Positions 28,642-40,948 of a stretch of 64,000 nucleotides of DNA are shown here, in pieces; the first letter of the stretch is position 1; the number at the start of each line of letters is the position of its first letter. The stretch comes from Sycobia sp. Sy_11 (taxonomy: Eukaryota; Arthropoda; Insecta; Hymenoptera; Epichrysomallidae). The DNA lies in NCBI GenBank assembly GCA_018907035.1, contig JACCIC010000001.1, positions 1,899,501 to 1,963,500 of the forward strand, given 5' to 3'. The position numbers and the translations under genes are program-made. The notes under the pieces were generated by a model, which did not search any database, was not told the origin of the DNA, and was given only the letters and a program-made list of their open reading frames with translations.

Positions 28642-30752
28642 GTATGTATTACAATGAATCGAATCGGAGCGATTATATTTCTTACGACTTTGTCACTAGT
28701 AATTTGACAGCAGCCCGGTTTCTAAACCGAAATGTAGATCACTAGGTGAACGAAAAGTATGTTCGTTACCTGTTTCTTCCAAGTTTCACCTCATTTCCTT
28801 AAGTTTTGTTAAACTATCTCAAGTTTTCAAGATTAAACTGAGATTTCAAGCACTTATGTATTTAGTTCACAAAGCTTAATCACAACATCTAGATTTAATT
28901 TAGCAATTGATTTAAACAGAAATTAAAGAGTAAATTTTATTTTTTGTTTTACATTTGTGGGTCTAAATCGCTTACTGAACTCATCTATAAGACATAGAAT
29001 AGTCTACTTCTGTACACATGCAGAGAAAAAAGTAATATTCAAGTTGCACTTGAACCTCATTTATATCTATATCACATTTTTTTAAGTAAGTAGTCTTTCT
29101 ATTATGATTTAGTCGCATAATCTACTTAAAATGTAAGCAAAATTTTTACTCAATGTAATCCAGCACGATATAGAATATGAAAGTAAATTGAAAGTGTCAC
29201 AAAGAGAAAGTAGCTTTTTACAATGTTAAAGGTTTAAATATTCTAGAAAACTCTGCATTCTCCTTTTGTAGATAAAGATGGGAATTTCCAGGTTTTTTCA
29301 CCAATATTAACGCTACCTGTACTCAGGTATACTGCGCGAGAATACTGTCCTTTTCTATAGTTAGAGCTCTACCTGTGCTTATACTTAAGTAACCATTCCA
29401 GCAGTAATGTCAGTCAACCGACAACTAGCCCGCTTATTGTGATTACATTCTTTATATAATAAAGTTATATTCATTTGCACCTTATTATCATTTTGTTTTT
29501 GTTATTTAAAATATTAATATACAAGGATCACTGGTTTATTAAAAAAAAAAGAAATTTCCTATGATTGAAAGGGATTCATTGCCTTGGAAATATATCCACA
29601 GAACACGGAGCTCCGGGATTCAGTTATATGCGTATTAACTCTTACGCTCTCCTACACAATTTATTCATTACCAAAAATCAGCATTTTCACATACCCTAAA
29701 ATGGACACATAAAAAGCTGTAAATACGAGCGCGGATTCGCGACAATTGTATAAGCGCCGACCTGAATGTACGACTGCATGGAAATGCTGCATATGACTAT
29801 ATCTAACCAAAAACATGTCTTACAAATCAAACAAAACGTCGTACTTCCTATGATCATAAATAAAAAAGGTTGAATTTCGAGTATCTGAAATTCCGCTGCG
29901 ATATTTTAATTATCGATCTTAACGATACGTTAGTTTTTCAGAAAAAGTCGACTCATGTGTCGAAATAATAGACTGAAATCTTCTAGAAATAATCCGTCTC
30001 ATAAGAAACCATGTCAAATGCTCAAATTATCGGTTGTGAATTTTCGGTAACAGTTTAGCTGGGATTCTTTTACTGATAATATTGTACAGATAAGAACTTT
30101 ATCTACCTGTGATAAAAAGTTCAAAGACTTCCAAATAAAGTGAAAATCGGATAAATCCCTTTGATATTAAACTCAACATGACATTTGCTGAGTTCAAGAG
30201 ATGTCTGTACGACACGGACTGGTGAACACTTTTTATTCACCTAATGGATTCTATTTAGTAAAAGATCAAGTGAATGGTATTAAATATTACTGTTTAAATG
30301 ATTTTTCTTGGACCTTCACCGTTACCAGCCACGACTACTGCGAAAAGATTCAATTCCACGACCTTGATTAATTATTCTTCGCGCCCAAAAAGTTCCTGCC
30401 GTTCAGCAACTTCTCGGTATAATAGAGAAATCCCCGACCTTGGTCGTCTCGACTTACCAAGGATCTACGAGATAGACACGGGGGAGGATAGATGGAGGGT
30501 GGGAAGCCCCCACGGTCAGTTCCGCTATCTGTTCCAGCGACTATATATGTATATGTGGACTCTCGCGCACTCTCTCGGATGGCCCGCTAGGATTAAGCGA
30601 GGATGCCCGATTTGCGTAACTCGGCCTTTCCGTATGGCGACCCGCCACCGGTCTCTCGACCGAGATCAATGGATCGCAACCCGTGTTCAGAGAGACGTAG
30701 AGAATGTGGCGTCTATAGCTATATATCCCCCCTCCTCTCTTGCCACTTGCTT

Positions 30753-30759
<7 letters not shown>

Positions 30760-30831
<72 letters not shown>

Positions 30832-30980
30832 TAGACGACTATATCAGGTACAAGCGCGCTTCCCGAATGCAGATATGGATCGATGATGGTACGCAATGGC
30901 TGCAAAAGTGGGATATCCTCTCTCCCCGCAAAGATAATTACGATTTCCCTCACACACACACACTCTCTCTCTCTCTCTCT
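30760..30980. repeat. Compound (CT)n(AT)n and (AC)n(CT)n microsatellites
   Basis: CT then AT at 30760-30833, and AC then CT at 30951-30980. The two long plus-strand frames through this region are read-through. Confidence 0.96.
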
Positions 30981-32583
30981 ATTTTTTATTCGATCTCGCT
31001 GAGACAATGCTTGTTTTTGCCCCGATAGCGGACGGTACATTCTCTCCTCGCTCACGTTCCTTTTCAGATCAGCCCCAAAAAATTTTCAATGTCCTTCCTT
31101 GTTCTTTCTTGATTCTTTTTTACCATAGAGCGCGTTAAAGTGCACAAGATTGGTCGAACTGCTGAATTGTATATTTGGGTATACATAGTAACATTTTTAT
31201 TAATATATATAAAATCTACGTAATTCTGCATGTTAGTAAAAGGCTTTTATTAAATCCTGCAAATCGTTGAATTTTTATAATACTTTCTTACGAGAGAAAT
31301 AGTAAGATACTATCGCTTAGAAGCATACCACCTTTCGAACGCTCGGTTTTGTCCTTGTAATATTCCCTTAGATTTTCATATTGTGATCGATTACTTGAAC
31401 GCCGTACGAAAATATGAGGATTCCTGTGAAAGAAAACTCGGTGTCTAAAGAATAAAGTTAATTTATTAAATATAAAAGTATAAATATAAGGTAATGTAAT
31501 ATAAATCGGAAACTAAACGAAGCTTTAGCTTATGACCGATTTGAACAACTTCGAAACAAGAAGTGTTTTCTGCCCTGCGCTGAGGGCATCACAATACCTC
31601 GGAGACGCACAGTCATTCTTGCAAGAACGAACATGACGGATGTACCGTTACATGTTTGTCTACGTTCAACCGCTCTCGTCGCCTGCGCATACGCTCATAC
31701 TCAAATATACAAGTTCGAGCATGCCTTTAAAATCATATCTAATGGCAATAAAGTCTACGTCGCCGACAAGCTTATATTAATTAAGGGGTTCCCAGGATAT
31801 TTCAAAGTATCAAAGTACCTATAATAGAATTTAAGTGGAAATTCAACAATTCCGAAAGAAAAAACATGTGTGCGATTACAATTGATGGATTGACTGTATT
31901 TCAGGAGGTAAAAACAGAAATCGTTGAAATAGCTTGAACGAATATAATAGTAATTGAATCTACAAACGATTTTGATAAATGGAAAGAACAATTGCAGATA
32001 TGTTTTTCAATTAATGCAAATTTACATTGTAAACTGGACCAAAATTTTTTACTAAAATATCGTTTGACAAAAAAGCCATCTCGAAATCTTTGTCACTTCT
32101 GTTCCCTTTTAAACCATCAAAAAGAAAACGTCCTCTTCTCTCCTTGCGTTCAGCCCACCTCTCATTTCAATTTAGTCATTCGTGGCCGTCATATTAGTGC
32201 ATTATTGATTGCGGAAATACCAGACGCTATGCTTGGATTTCACGTTTTTTGCCGTCTGCCGAGAGAAGATACGAAAAAAGAAATGAAGAATAAAACGAAG
32301 CCCATTCCGCTTTATAAATTTGATTTGGACAGATGTGTTTTCTGGAAGCATGGAGCCGGTAGAATCTCATTTCCTTGCGGTTTCCACTCTCGCGTATTAA
32401 ATAATAAATTTCTCCAGCAATCTGTGTGTATGTATATATACAAATATAAGCATTCTCGATATACCTGCCAGATGCAAGTACGATAGAGGAGCTGGTGAAG
32501 TCTCGGGAATGATCTGTGTTTTTCTCCTTTTGATATGTAGGCGCCTTTTGAAAATTCTGTGTGCGGTAGAAAAAGGATGATAG

Positions 32584-32594
32584 AAGAAAGAGAG

Positions 32595-32627
<33 letters not shown>
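32584..32627. repeat. GA microsatellite
   Basis: GA run with one CG interruption. Confidence 0.95.
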
Positions 32628-32632
<5 letters not shown>

Positions 32633-34683
32633 GGAAAATTGTACATCGTAAAATTGAAAATTAAGTCTTTTTGAAAAATGGCATTGCTTGTATGAACTTA
32701 TTGATATATAGCATATTATTCTACAATATAAGAAATTGTTTTTTTTGCATATTACATAAAATTTTATGTAATAAACATTAAAATAATTAAATTAAAAGCA
32801 AAATTATAACAATATAAATTCGTCATTTTACAATTATTTGATAAAAGAATTTGAAGAAAACAGGAGAGAATTAATTAAATAATTAATATTTATTTGATTA
32901 TTTTCTACATGTTTAATTAAATTTAAAATTTTTAAAGTAATGCATAAAACTTTTAAAACTGCACAAGGCCATTTGGGATCCACTAAACATTAAAAGTCTC
33001 TTTGCTTCGATTCAGACGATTCAATGTCATTGCATTTGGATCATTCGTAACGTGAAATTTTTTTACAACTTGGCATAGTTCCTTTCAGTTACAATTCTTT
33101 GAAAGCAATTGCTACTACATGGCTGATCATTTTAAAATTTATTATGTGATGATGATACTGTTAAAAAAATCGAGAATGATTTAGATCTATTAGTCAATTA
33201 CAAAATACATTAATTATAAATGTTCTGTATATCGTGATTAACTATCAAAATCATACCAATGATAAGTTGTACACAATTAAAACTGTGACTGAATATATTA
33301 CAAACATAAAACATGAAATGAATTCTGACAAAAACATATTTCTGAAAAAAGCTTCTGTATTTAGAGTTCCTGATTACCAATAACATATGATAATTTTACT
33401 TAATGATAAAAACCATATAACAGACGAGAACTGGATTTGAGATAAGGTGTTAGAAGAATAAAAGTTAAAATATAAATGCAAAGCACAAAGAACTTTATTA
33501 ATAATGTTATTACGACGATGTGTACAGTTGGAAAGCTGACGTGAAAAAAATGCCGCTCGAGTCTCGATAGCTTACTTTATACATCGCTTACCCCATGAAA
33601 AAAAGGGCATCGGACACCACGGTCCTTCGCCGATTCCGAACATAATATACCATATATGTATACTCGGGCGCGCGACTTAGGGCTCTCCACGGCTTCGCTA
33701 CAGAGAACCTCAACAACACATTTACGTTGAGGTTTATAGCCTTCACGGCCGCGAGTTTTTTCAACACATTTTCTCGTGCACGTCTATAGGTCCTGGAAAT
33801 CCTAGTCACCATAGGCCTCGTTATTTACAAAGATACTTAACCATGAATTTTAAAATACTATAAATCAATCATTTAATAATCCTAAATGTAAACAGTATTA
33901 AATGTAATATAATATAAATTTTTTATAATATAACATAATATAAATGACTTAAACGCTATAAAATAAACACTAAGAATCGAGCGGCTTTCGTTTCTTACAA
34001 AAAATAATATTCTTATTTCCGCATTCGCCCAGGTTTCAAACAATTCTCGGGAAAAGGGAAAACTCCACGAAAAACCATTTGGAAAAAATCTAGGAGAAAA
34101 CCTTTTCCGAAAATAAGAATTTATAATAATGATTATTACATTTCTTTTCTTATTCATACCCAAATAAGAAATAAAAGCTTTTAGTTTTCTGTTGACAAAA
34201 AATAACGCACCATTCCGCTAAAACTCGCCTAGGCGCCTTTATTCTTACATATTAAGTGAATATTAGATGTTTAAAATTATTCAACAATCTGTCAGTAACA
34301 ACCATGGATATCCATAAAAATCATATTCTGTGTAATTATTTTGAGAAAAATTGAACATTTTTAAATGCATAATATGTCGAATACGTTCCTTTGATATCTT
34401 TAGAGTTTCAGCTATCGCGATCAACTTCACTTTATGATTATTTAAAATTATTTGCTGTCAAATTTCTACATGTATCTTTTTATGTTTGGTACTAACAAAA
34501 ATCATGTAACCTTTGTGATAATGACCATCTTGTATATCATCATCTTTTATTAATATAAGACTATACAATGGGATCATTGCACATTCTCATAGTAGGTTTT
34601 TTGAATAAATACAAAAGTAATCATTTTTCAAAATCCAAATTTCTATTTTATTTTATTCAACTCGGAAGAAAAATTATCATATA

Positions 34684-35098
34684 CGACGTGTGATCAAATA
34701 GTAAGGTAAATTTTTATTTTGGTAAAAAAATCCTTATTCATTCATCAATATTTAAATTGTTCCCTTCAAAGTACTCTCCCTTAGATTATGAAGTTATGAC
34801 CTTCGCTTTTGAGCAATTCGTCATCATCATTGACGTTAATTAACAGCTCTTGAGCGATACTTACGCGACATGTATTTTGCTAAAAATTTACCAATTTCAG
34901 AACAGAACTTTGCTGACACACGCCTCATGCCCAAACACTCCATTTGAGTTTCATGGAACGAAACAAACGAGATGCCAATATTAGTAACTTTATTTATGGT
35001 AATTAGACGATTCTCGAACACTAATTTCGTTACTTATTCAATGATGTTATCAGTTTTTGATGTGTTGGAAAATTCACCTTACTGTTTGATCATACCTT
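34684..35098 (-). mobile_element. Internally deleted mariner element (415 bp) with both terminal inverted repeats
   Basis: Left end TGATCAAATAGTAAGGTAAA (from 34693) and right end, reverse complemented, TGATCAAACAGTAAGGTGAA are matching inverted repeats of about 30 bp. Both are flanked by TA (34682-34683 and 35099-35100). Inside, the minus-strand frame at 34836-35021 keeps the end of the DNA-binding domain with the family signature LGMRRVSAKF. Directly after it comes the C-terminal motif GEYFEGNN (about 34756-34780). The catalytic core between them is missing, so this is a non-autonomous deletion derivative. Confidence 0.8.
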
Positions 35099-35340
35099 GT
35101 ATACTTATAAAACTGAAAAAGGTTAATAGAAAAAAGGGTTATTAATTGGAAATCATTTTTGTTACAGAATAATATTGAGTAACACTGCGATACAATAATT
35201 GTGGTATAATATACTATATTTGTTATATAATATATTTTTTGTTGTTGAATTTTTATATTAATTGGTATCCAGAAATTGATTATGTTTTGTAATAATTAAG
35301 AAATGTAATATTTTTGTAAAAGTCTAACTTTTAATCTAAT

Positions 35341-35639
35341 GTGACGTCCCGCACTATATACATAGTCATATATAACGACGAGTGCCCACCCGGTTCTATG
35401 CGCGACGATTTGTTTCCGCGAAAGACCGGTCCGTAATTTGCCCCTATTTTTGGCCTAGTCTCTCGACTACTAGCCAGGGATGTGGGGCCGGTGAGCCGAG
35501 GTGTACGCGTTTTAGATGGAGACCGAACCTAGGCAGTCTTGGCCGATCTGTAAATCGCGAGTTACTACCTACTTCATAACTTGACTTCTATATATTCCCG
35601 TACTAAGATTCTTTTCCCCAGTCTTATCTACTGCGGCGA
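35341..35639. other. GC-richer leader of the repeat block, no recognised gene
   Basis: The sequence has balanced composition between the TGTGACGTCCCGC border and the 64 bp array. A 65-codon plus-strand frame at 35382-35579 has no recognisable motif. It is best treated as part of the surrounding repeat element. Confidence 0.4.
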
Positions 35640-36282
35640 AAAGGAGTGGCTTCCGTGTACAGAACTACGAGAGTCCCACCCGTCTAGCCTACTCAGCAAA
35701 ACTACCAGAGCGGCTTCCGTGTACAGGACTGCTAGAGTCCCACCCGTTTAGCCTGCTCAGAAAATACAGGAGTGGCTTCCGTGTACAGGATTGCTAGTGT
35801 CCCACCCGTTTAGCCTACTCCCGAAAATACAGGAGTGGCTTCCGTGTACAGGACTGCTAGCACCCCACCCGTTTAGCCTACTCAGAAAAAATCAGTGGAG
35901 TGGCTTCCGTGTACAGGACTGCTAGAGTCCCACCCGTTTAGCCTACTCAGAAAAATCAGTGGAGTGGCTTCCGTGTACAGGACTGCTGGAGTCCCACCCG
36001 TTTAGCCTACTCAGAAGAGTTAGTGGAGTGGCTTCCGTGTACAGGACTGCTAGAGTCCCACCCGTTTAGCCTACTCAGAAGAGTCAGAGGAGTGGCTTCC
36101 GTGTACAGGACTGCTAGAGTCCCACCCGTTTAGCCTACTCAGAAAAATCAGTGGAGTGGCTTCCGTGTACAGGACTGCTAGAGTCCCACCCGTTTAGCCT
36201 ACTCAGAAAAATCAGTGGAGTGGCTTCCGTGTACAGGACTGCTAGAGTCCCACCCGTTTAGCCTACTCAGAAAAGTTAGTAA
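35640..36282. repeat. Minisatellite, about 10 copies of a 64 bp unit
   Basis: Ten units each start (G)GAGTGGCTTCCGTGTACAGG and continue through CCCACCCGTTTAGCCTACTCAG. Copies 1-4 are more diverged (lengths about 60-66), and copies 5-10 are near identical. Each late unit contains GGACT-GCTAG-AGTCC, a short hairpin. The period is not a multiple of three in the conserved copies, so it is not protein-coding. Confidence 0.95.
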
Positions 36283-36478
36283 CAGATATATATAGGTAGC
36301 GCGATTAGGTTTAGTGGAGATTATGGATAAATAATGTTAATAAGGATAAACGATAAATATTGTTGATTACTTACTATTTATTTGCTTTTCTGAAGTACTT
36401 CTTATACAACCGTATAATATATAAAAATAACTTAGATATAATTCGGGTATACAAAGTTAGTTAACACGTACAAGATGA

Positions 36479-36890
36479 AATTCGAGAAACACGAAAATTT
36501 CAAAGTCTGAAAAATACAAAACGTTTCAAAGTTAAAAATCGCGAAAAAAATATCTAGGTCAGAACAATCCTAAGTCCGAAAATGCCGAAAAATTTCTAAG
36601 TCCGAAAAAGTTGGAAAAATTCTAAGTCCGAAAATGTCGAAAAAATTCTAAGTCCGAAAAAGTTGGAAAAATTCTAAGTCCGAAAATGCCGAAAAAATTC
36701 TAAGTCCGAAAAGTTGGAAAAATTCTAAGTCCGAAAATGTCGAAAAAATTCTAAGTCCGAAAAGTTGGAAAAATTCTAAGTCCGAAAAATGTCGAAAAAA
36801 TTCTAAGTCCGAAAAATGTCGAAAAATTCTAAGTCCGAAAAATGCCGAAAATTTTCTAAGTCCGAAAAATGTCGAAAATTCTAAGGGTTA
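36479..36890. repeat. Minisatellite, 12 copies of a 25-27 bp A-rich unit, partly dimeric
   Basis: The core CTAAGTCCGAAAA occurs 12 times between about 36571 and 36880, with a partial 13th (CTAAGGG). More diverged copies extend back to about 36479. Units 2-8 alternate between an AGTTGG variant and a TGTCG/TGCCG variant, a two-unit (about 52 bp) higher-order repeat. The last four are all the TGTCG/TGCCG type. Confidence 0.9.
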
Positions 36891-37184
36891 TAACTACCGG
36901 ATCGATCTGACCTAGTTGAAGTCCCGACCGGCAGTGATTTTACGCTTCGTCCGACTCCTATTTATATGTGGTCCGGACAAAGTAAAAAAGGCTGTCCAAA
37001 ATTTTCGTGGAAATTCATCTGAGCAGTCGTAGGGAAAGCCAATGAAGGGATCAAATTTCATTTATAATATAAACTCCTTCGTTCGCTTTCTTACAATATT
37101 TAATTCTTAAATATATCGTATCTGCTATGATCATGAACAACAAACTTATAGCGATATTATAAAATACGATCTTTAATTAATACC

Positions 37185-37630
37185 TTAACCGTTTGTTACG
37201 TTTATAATTATTAATTTTATATAATCTCTTATTTTATTAGCTAAATTAATCTTTATATCATAAGTTAGAACTCTTACTCGTATCTTATAAAGTATATAAC
37301 TACTAACATTCTGAACTAATATTATTAATCTTAATGTTTCGGTTTTGTTTTACATTATAATTATTTACGTAATCTTTTATTATTAACCAAAGTAATTTTT
37401 ATACTATAAGTTAGGAATCGCTTAATCTATTATTCGATTTATTTTATATATTTTACAAGTATATTGTTATTAACATTCTGTTAACTTAGTATATTGTTAT
37501 TAACATTCTATTAGCATAATATCGTAATTGGACTAACATTATTAATCTAAATTGTTTGGTTTGTTCTACATTTTACAATTATTAAACTGATCTTTATATC
37601 GTACTCTAATATATATTTAAAAGTTTGTTA
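37185..37630. repeat. Degenerate AT-rich tandem repeat, about three copies
   Basis: Three stretches starting near 37190, 37340 and 37552 share the order GTTTGGTTTTGTT-like, ACATTATAATTATT, AATCTTTATAT, CTATAAGTTAG and, in the first two, TAACATTCT...ACTAATATTATTAATCT. The middle copy also has an internal duplication of TTAGTATATTGTTATTAACATTCT. Confidence 0.5.
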
Positions 37631-37973
37631 ATCCATCATTCTACTTATAATAATTAATATTTTATTAATCATACTTAACATAGTAATTAATTTATCAAAA
37701 CAAAAGTACGTGCACATGCATATGTATTGATGGCATACTATCCTTTAATTTATGATTTAGTCTCTACGTTCTTTTTTAATTTTAAAAATTACAAATTTAA
37801 TATTAACGTCGATTGTAATGAGAAATTTCGACAGTTAATATTCGGTGATGATCGGGAACTTTCCTCCGAGGTCAGCGTCGACGCTCAATTTTCGACAACA
37901 GGGTGTCCGGTTACTCTCGGCGATAAGAAAAAGGCGCTTCTACCAAGCCATGAAAATTAGTTCAATATACGTG

Positions 37974-38022
37974 TGTATATATATATACTTATACGTATAT
38001 ATATATATATATATTTTTTTTT
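37974..38022. repeat. AT microsatellite with T tract
   Basis: TA repeats followed by a run of Ts, just inside the right border of the 2.7 kb block. Confidence 0.9.
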
Positions 38023-38138
38023 TTGTTCATAACGTCGCAGGACGCGACACTAAGCTCCAGCTTGAGGCAGTTGTAATTTTCAGTTGATACAAGCATATAT
38101 TTGATAGAGCCAAATTAAGAACTGGGACAATATAACGT

Positions 38139-38360
38139 CTACATTACAGTAGAAGTAGATGCTTCATTCAACTGTGTTTGGTCTGTGTCAATACGAGTAT
38201 TGTTCGGTGGTGTACCATCAATAACACTTTGAATGAAAGATTTAAAATCTGAAACTTTAGTATATACTGCAGGTTCATCACCATCGTCGCAAAATATTTG
38301 AAACTGGCTCAAAACACCAATAAGTTGATTTTCAAAAACTAGAGGTCCTCCTAGGTCGCC
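38139..38360 (-). CDS. Exon 4 of the serine protease homologue: nucleophile loop and C-terminus
   Basis: The exon starts with GGC GAC CTA GGA GGA CCT, so the invariant GDSGGP reads GDLGGP with Leu in place of Ser195. VYTKVSDFKSFI matches the family's final strand and C-terminal helix (VYTRV...WI). A polar tail with one N-glycosylation sequon (NNT) precedes the TAG stop at 38141-38139. No AATAAA or ATTAAA lies between the stop and 38049. Confidence 0.85.
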   Translation of the reverse strand, partial: GDLGGPLVFENQLIGVLSQFQIFCDDGDEPAVYTKVSDFKSFIQSVIDGTPPNNTRIDTDQTQLNEASTSTVM

Positions 38361-40896
38361 CTAAAATATAGCATTAATTTGATCGATTCAAAAAGTTTAT
38401 TAGCTACCAATGTAAGAGTAATTTACTTATAAAAACCTTTCAATCTAAAAAGTGACAATTATGAAAGTTCCATAGAACCCGGCCATAAAGCATTGATTAA
38501 TTTAAAAATATTATCGAGGTATTTATCTCTCATAACTGATCCTATTTTCATTATATACATAGATTTCATAAACAGCCTTGATTATTTTACTCACCAAACA
38601 AGCACCTGCTCCTCCTAAAGGCTCTAAAGGAATACCTAAGCCGCATAGTTGAGAATCCAACGCAAAAGTACCTAATTTACGGCATTGATCATTACTGATT
38701 ATTTTATAAGGCAATTGCCTGAGATGCCAATCTTGTAAACCATTGTAAGATATGCTGTCCATATTGGCTTTTATCATTGCAACATGATACCCATATCCGG
38801 ACAATACAGCTACTTGGTTTACAAATGTAGATCTAGAGTTAGGTAAATCAACTTTGGTGACACGTTTGTGTATAGAAAAATCTAAACTCTCGTTCAACTG
38901 AAAAACAATATTGATATTTTATGCTACTTGATATAAAAAAATTACATATTGAAAATCAGATGTAATTATAACTTTTACGGATATAATAAGTTAATGCTAT
39001 ATAGACTTATATTACATGTATCATTTTTTTAAATGCCTGAAATTTCTCCGGTTATTATCTCTGAGAAAATCTATAATATATTCAAACATTGTATTAAATG
39101 AGTCATCATAAGTAAATAGATACAAAATTACAGGGTTTGTTTGTTTAATTTGTACACTGCTCAAAATATTGCCGCTTGTTAAAAATATGGAGGTGTCCGA
39201 TTCTACCCATGAATTCATAAAATTATTGTACTAATTCTATATTCATAGTTACGAGTCGAAAATTACTTAATCAACTTCATTAAAATGTTATTATCAGTTA
39301 AAGATGATCACCTAGATGTCCACCATGTCAAAAGATGACCACCTAATGTAATCAAAAAGCAATTGTTTAAGAGATATATTAATATAAATTTATAAAACAC
39401 TTTTCAAGCCAACACCATACAATATTTATCTTATTAGGTTTATGATTCATTTAAATGATTTAGAATATTCATTTATATATAATTTATATACGTTATATTA
39501 AGTTCTATTATGTTTAGTTATTCTTCAGCAGTAATTATAATGCAGAGTACTGATAAATGCAATTGATATTAATAAAGCCTGAATTGGTTTGTAAAGAACT
39601 CTGAAAACTTATAAATTACATAATATATTTCTTTATAGCAAAGTATTCGTAAAATTTAAGTTTTAAGTTTTATTTGTAGGATAAAATACGTATAATATAG
39701 TATTAAATAAAATTTACTAAATTGTAAAATTCAGATCTGTCTTAATCCCAGCGATAAAGTACTACTGTACGGTGCATACTAATATTTTATGATAATCGAG
39801 TCGTTCTATGTAAGTATCACGAATTTGGGATTTTTTAAAAAAATAAAAATATTGATGAATTCATCATAAATACCATCTTGCAAAGATATCAATAATTTCA
39901 AGAACATCTGCAGAGTTTGGAAGTAAGTTCGATAAAGTTACTTAATATGGAACTTTTCAATGGTCGATATCTTCTAAACTATTTGGAACTTTGTACTGAA
40001 AGAAGATGCACGATATTTACATCTATCAGACCTAATTGTACCTTCATTCAAAATTGAATTAAGTTCAATAATTATTACGAAAAATAATATAATAAGAGTT
40101 GTCAATGCTGTTAATATAGGTAATACTGCGCACCTGAACACAATGAATTACACATATTGTTTCAGTATGATGCGTTTCAATTTGAAAGGGAGTACATAGC
40201 ACACGTCATGTTTCGACGGTGTGGCCAAATTAGTCAATACGCTCGCATGAGATTTTTTTTCATACCCCCGTGAAATTTGGTCGTAAATCAAGAAGTAAAA
40301 GTGAAATATTAACTTCAAACTATGTTCTGTTAAATGATTATATGCAATAAAATTTTTTTTATTATTATATAAATTAAATATTAAAATTAAAAATAAATTA
40401 AAAATTAAAAAATTTCTCTTGAATAAAATTTTTTATAGTAAACAATTTTTTATGATTTTTTAGGTACAAATGTAGGAAGAATTCTACAAAATCAATCTTT
40501 TAACCCTTTCAAGGGCAGGTAACATTAAGTAACAACCAATTTTTTCGTATTTTTGAACTTTTCCCCTGATGAACTTTTTAATTAAATTTTTGATCGAAAG
40601 TACACCGCAATACTTTATTTAAAACTACGTATGAATAGTATCTGAGCGATGGCTTGGGGGAAGAGCGGGATGCAACTTGAGCGTCTGTTAGAAATTTCCA
40701 CGAATTGCAACGGCGATCTATTTACTACTAGAGCTTGTTTTTGATATTTCTAAATTCTGATATTTCAGTTCTAAAGTGCCCGATTTTAAAAAGTAAAAAC
40801 TTTTAAAACAATAATTATTTTTTTTAAACATTGAAACAGTGTTCGGGATAAGAGGTATTATGTAGGTATATGTATGTGCGTATATGTATACATATG

Positions 40897-40948
<52 letters not shown>

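Larger units (their letters stand above)
22085..34660. other. Mostly non-coding region; islands at 23.0-23.3, 26.3-26.7, 30.3-30.9, 31.5-31.8, 32.1-32.5 and 33.5-33.8 kb
   Basis: The island at 23040-23300 has GCGAAATTAATCGCGACG and GCGAGATTAACGAC, homeodomain-like TTAAT sites in CpG-rich context. The blocks at 31440-31630 and 33450-33830, read on the minus strand, end in A/T-rich tails with AATAAA-like motifs and may be retroelement fragments. The longest simple-repeat-free frame (31992-32486, 164 codons) is not recognised and has an equally open opposite strand. Confidence 0.4.
35340..38049. mobile_element. Possible 2.7 kb non-coding element (large LTR or terminal-inverted-repeat element) carrying tandem arrays
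   Basis: The block begins TGTGACGTCCCGC (35340) and ends GCAGGACGCGACA (38049). The ends are imperfect inverted repeats (about 10 of 13 bases), with CTAA on both outer sides (35336-35339 and 38050-38053). TG...CA ends with a 4 bp duplication suit an LTR. No transposase or polymerase frame is visible inside. The contents are a GC-rich leader, ten 64 bp units, twelve 25-27 bp units, a degenerate AT-rich repeat, a small GC-rich patch at 37840-37950 and a TA array. The borders rest on short matches and may be wrong. Confidence 0.35.

Noticed and set aside
30298..31055. 175- and 141-codon plus-strand frames and a 122-codon minus-strand frame
   Set aside because: They owe much of their length to CT and AT arrays. 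The non-repeat part of the 175-codon frame is GC-richer but has no recognisable motif or splice support.
31992..32646. 164-codon plus-strand and 139-codon minus-strand frames
   Set aside because: Both strands are open over the same DNA, neither shows a family motif and the minus frame starts in a GA array.
39021..39218. Minus-strand frame with WVES...FLTSGNI that could mimic the TAAHC region of a protease exon
   Set aside because: The real His57-region exon is at 43420-43754 and joins in phase to 38595-38897, so this frame would only disrupt the gene.
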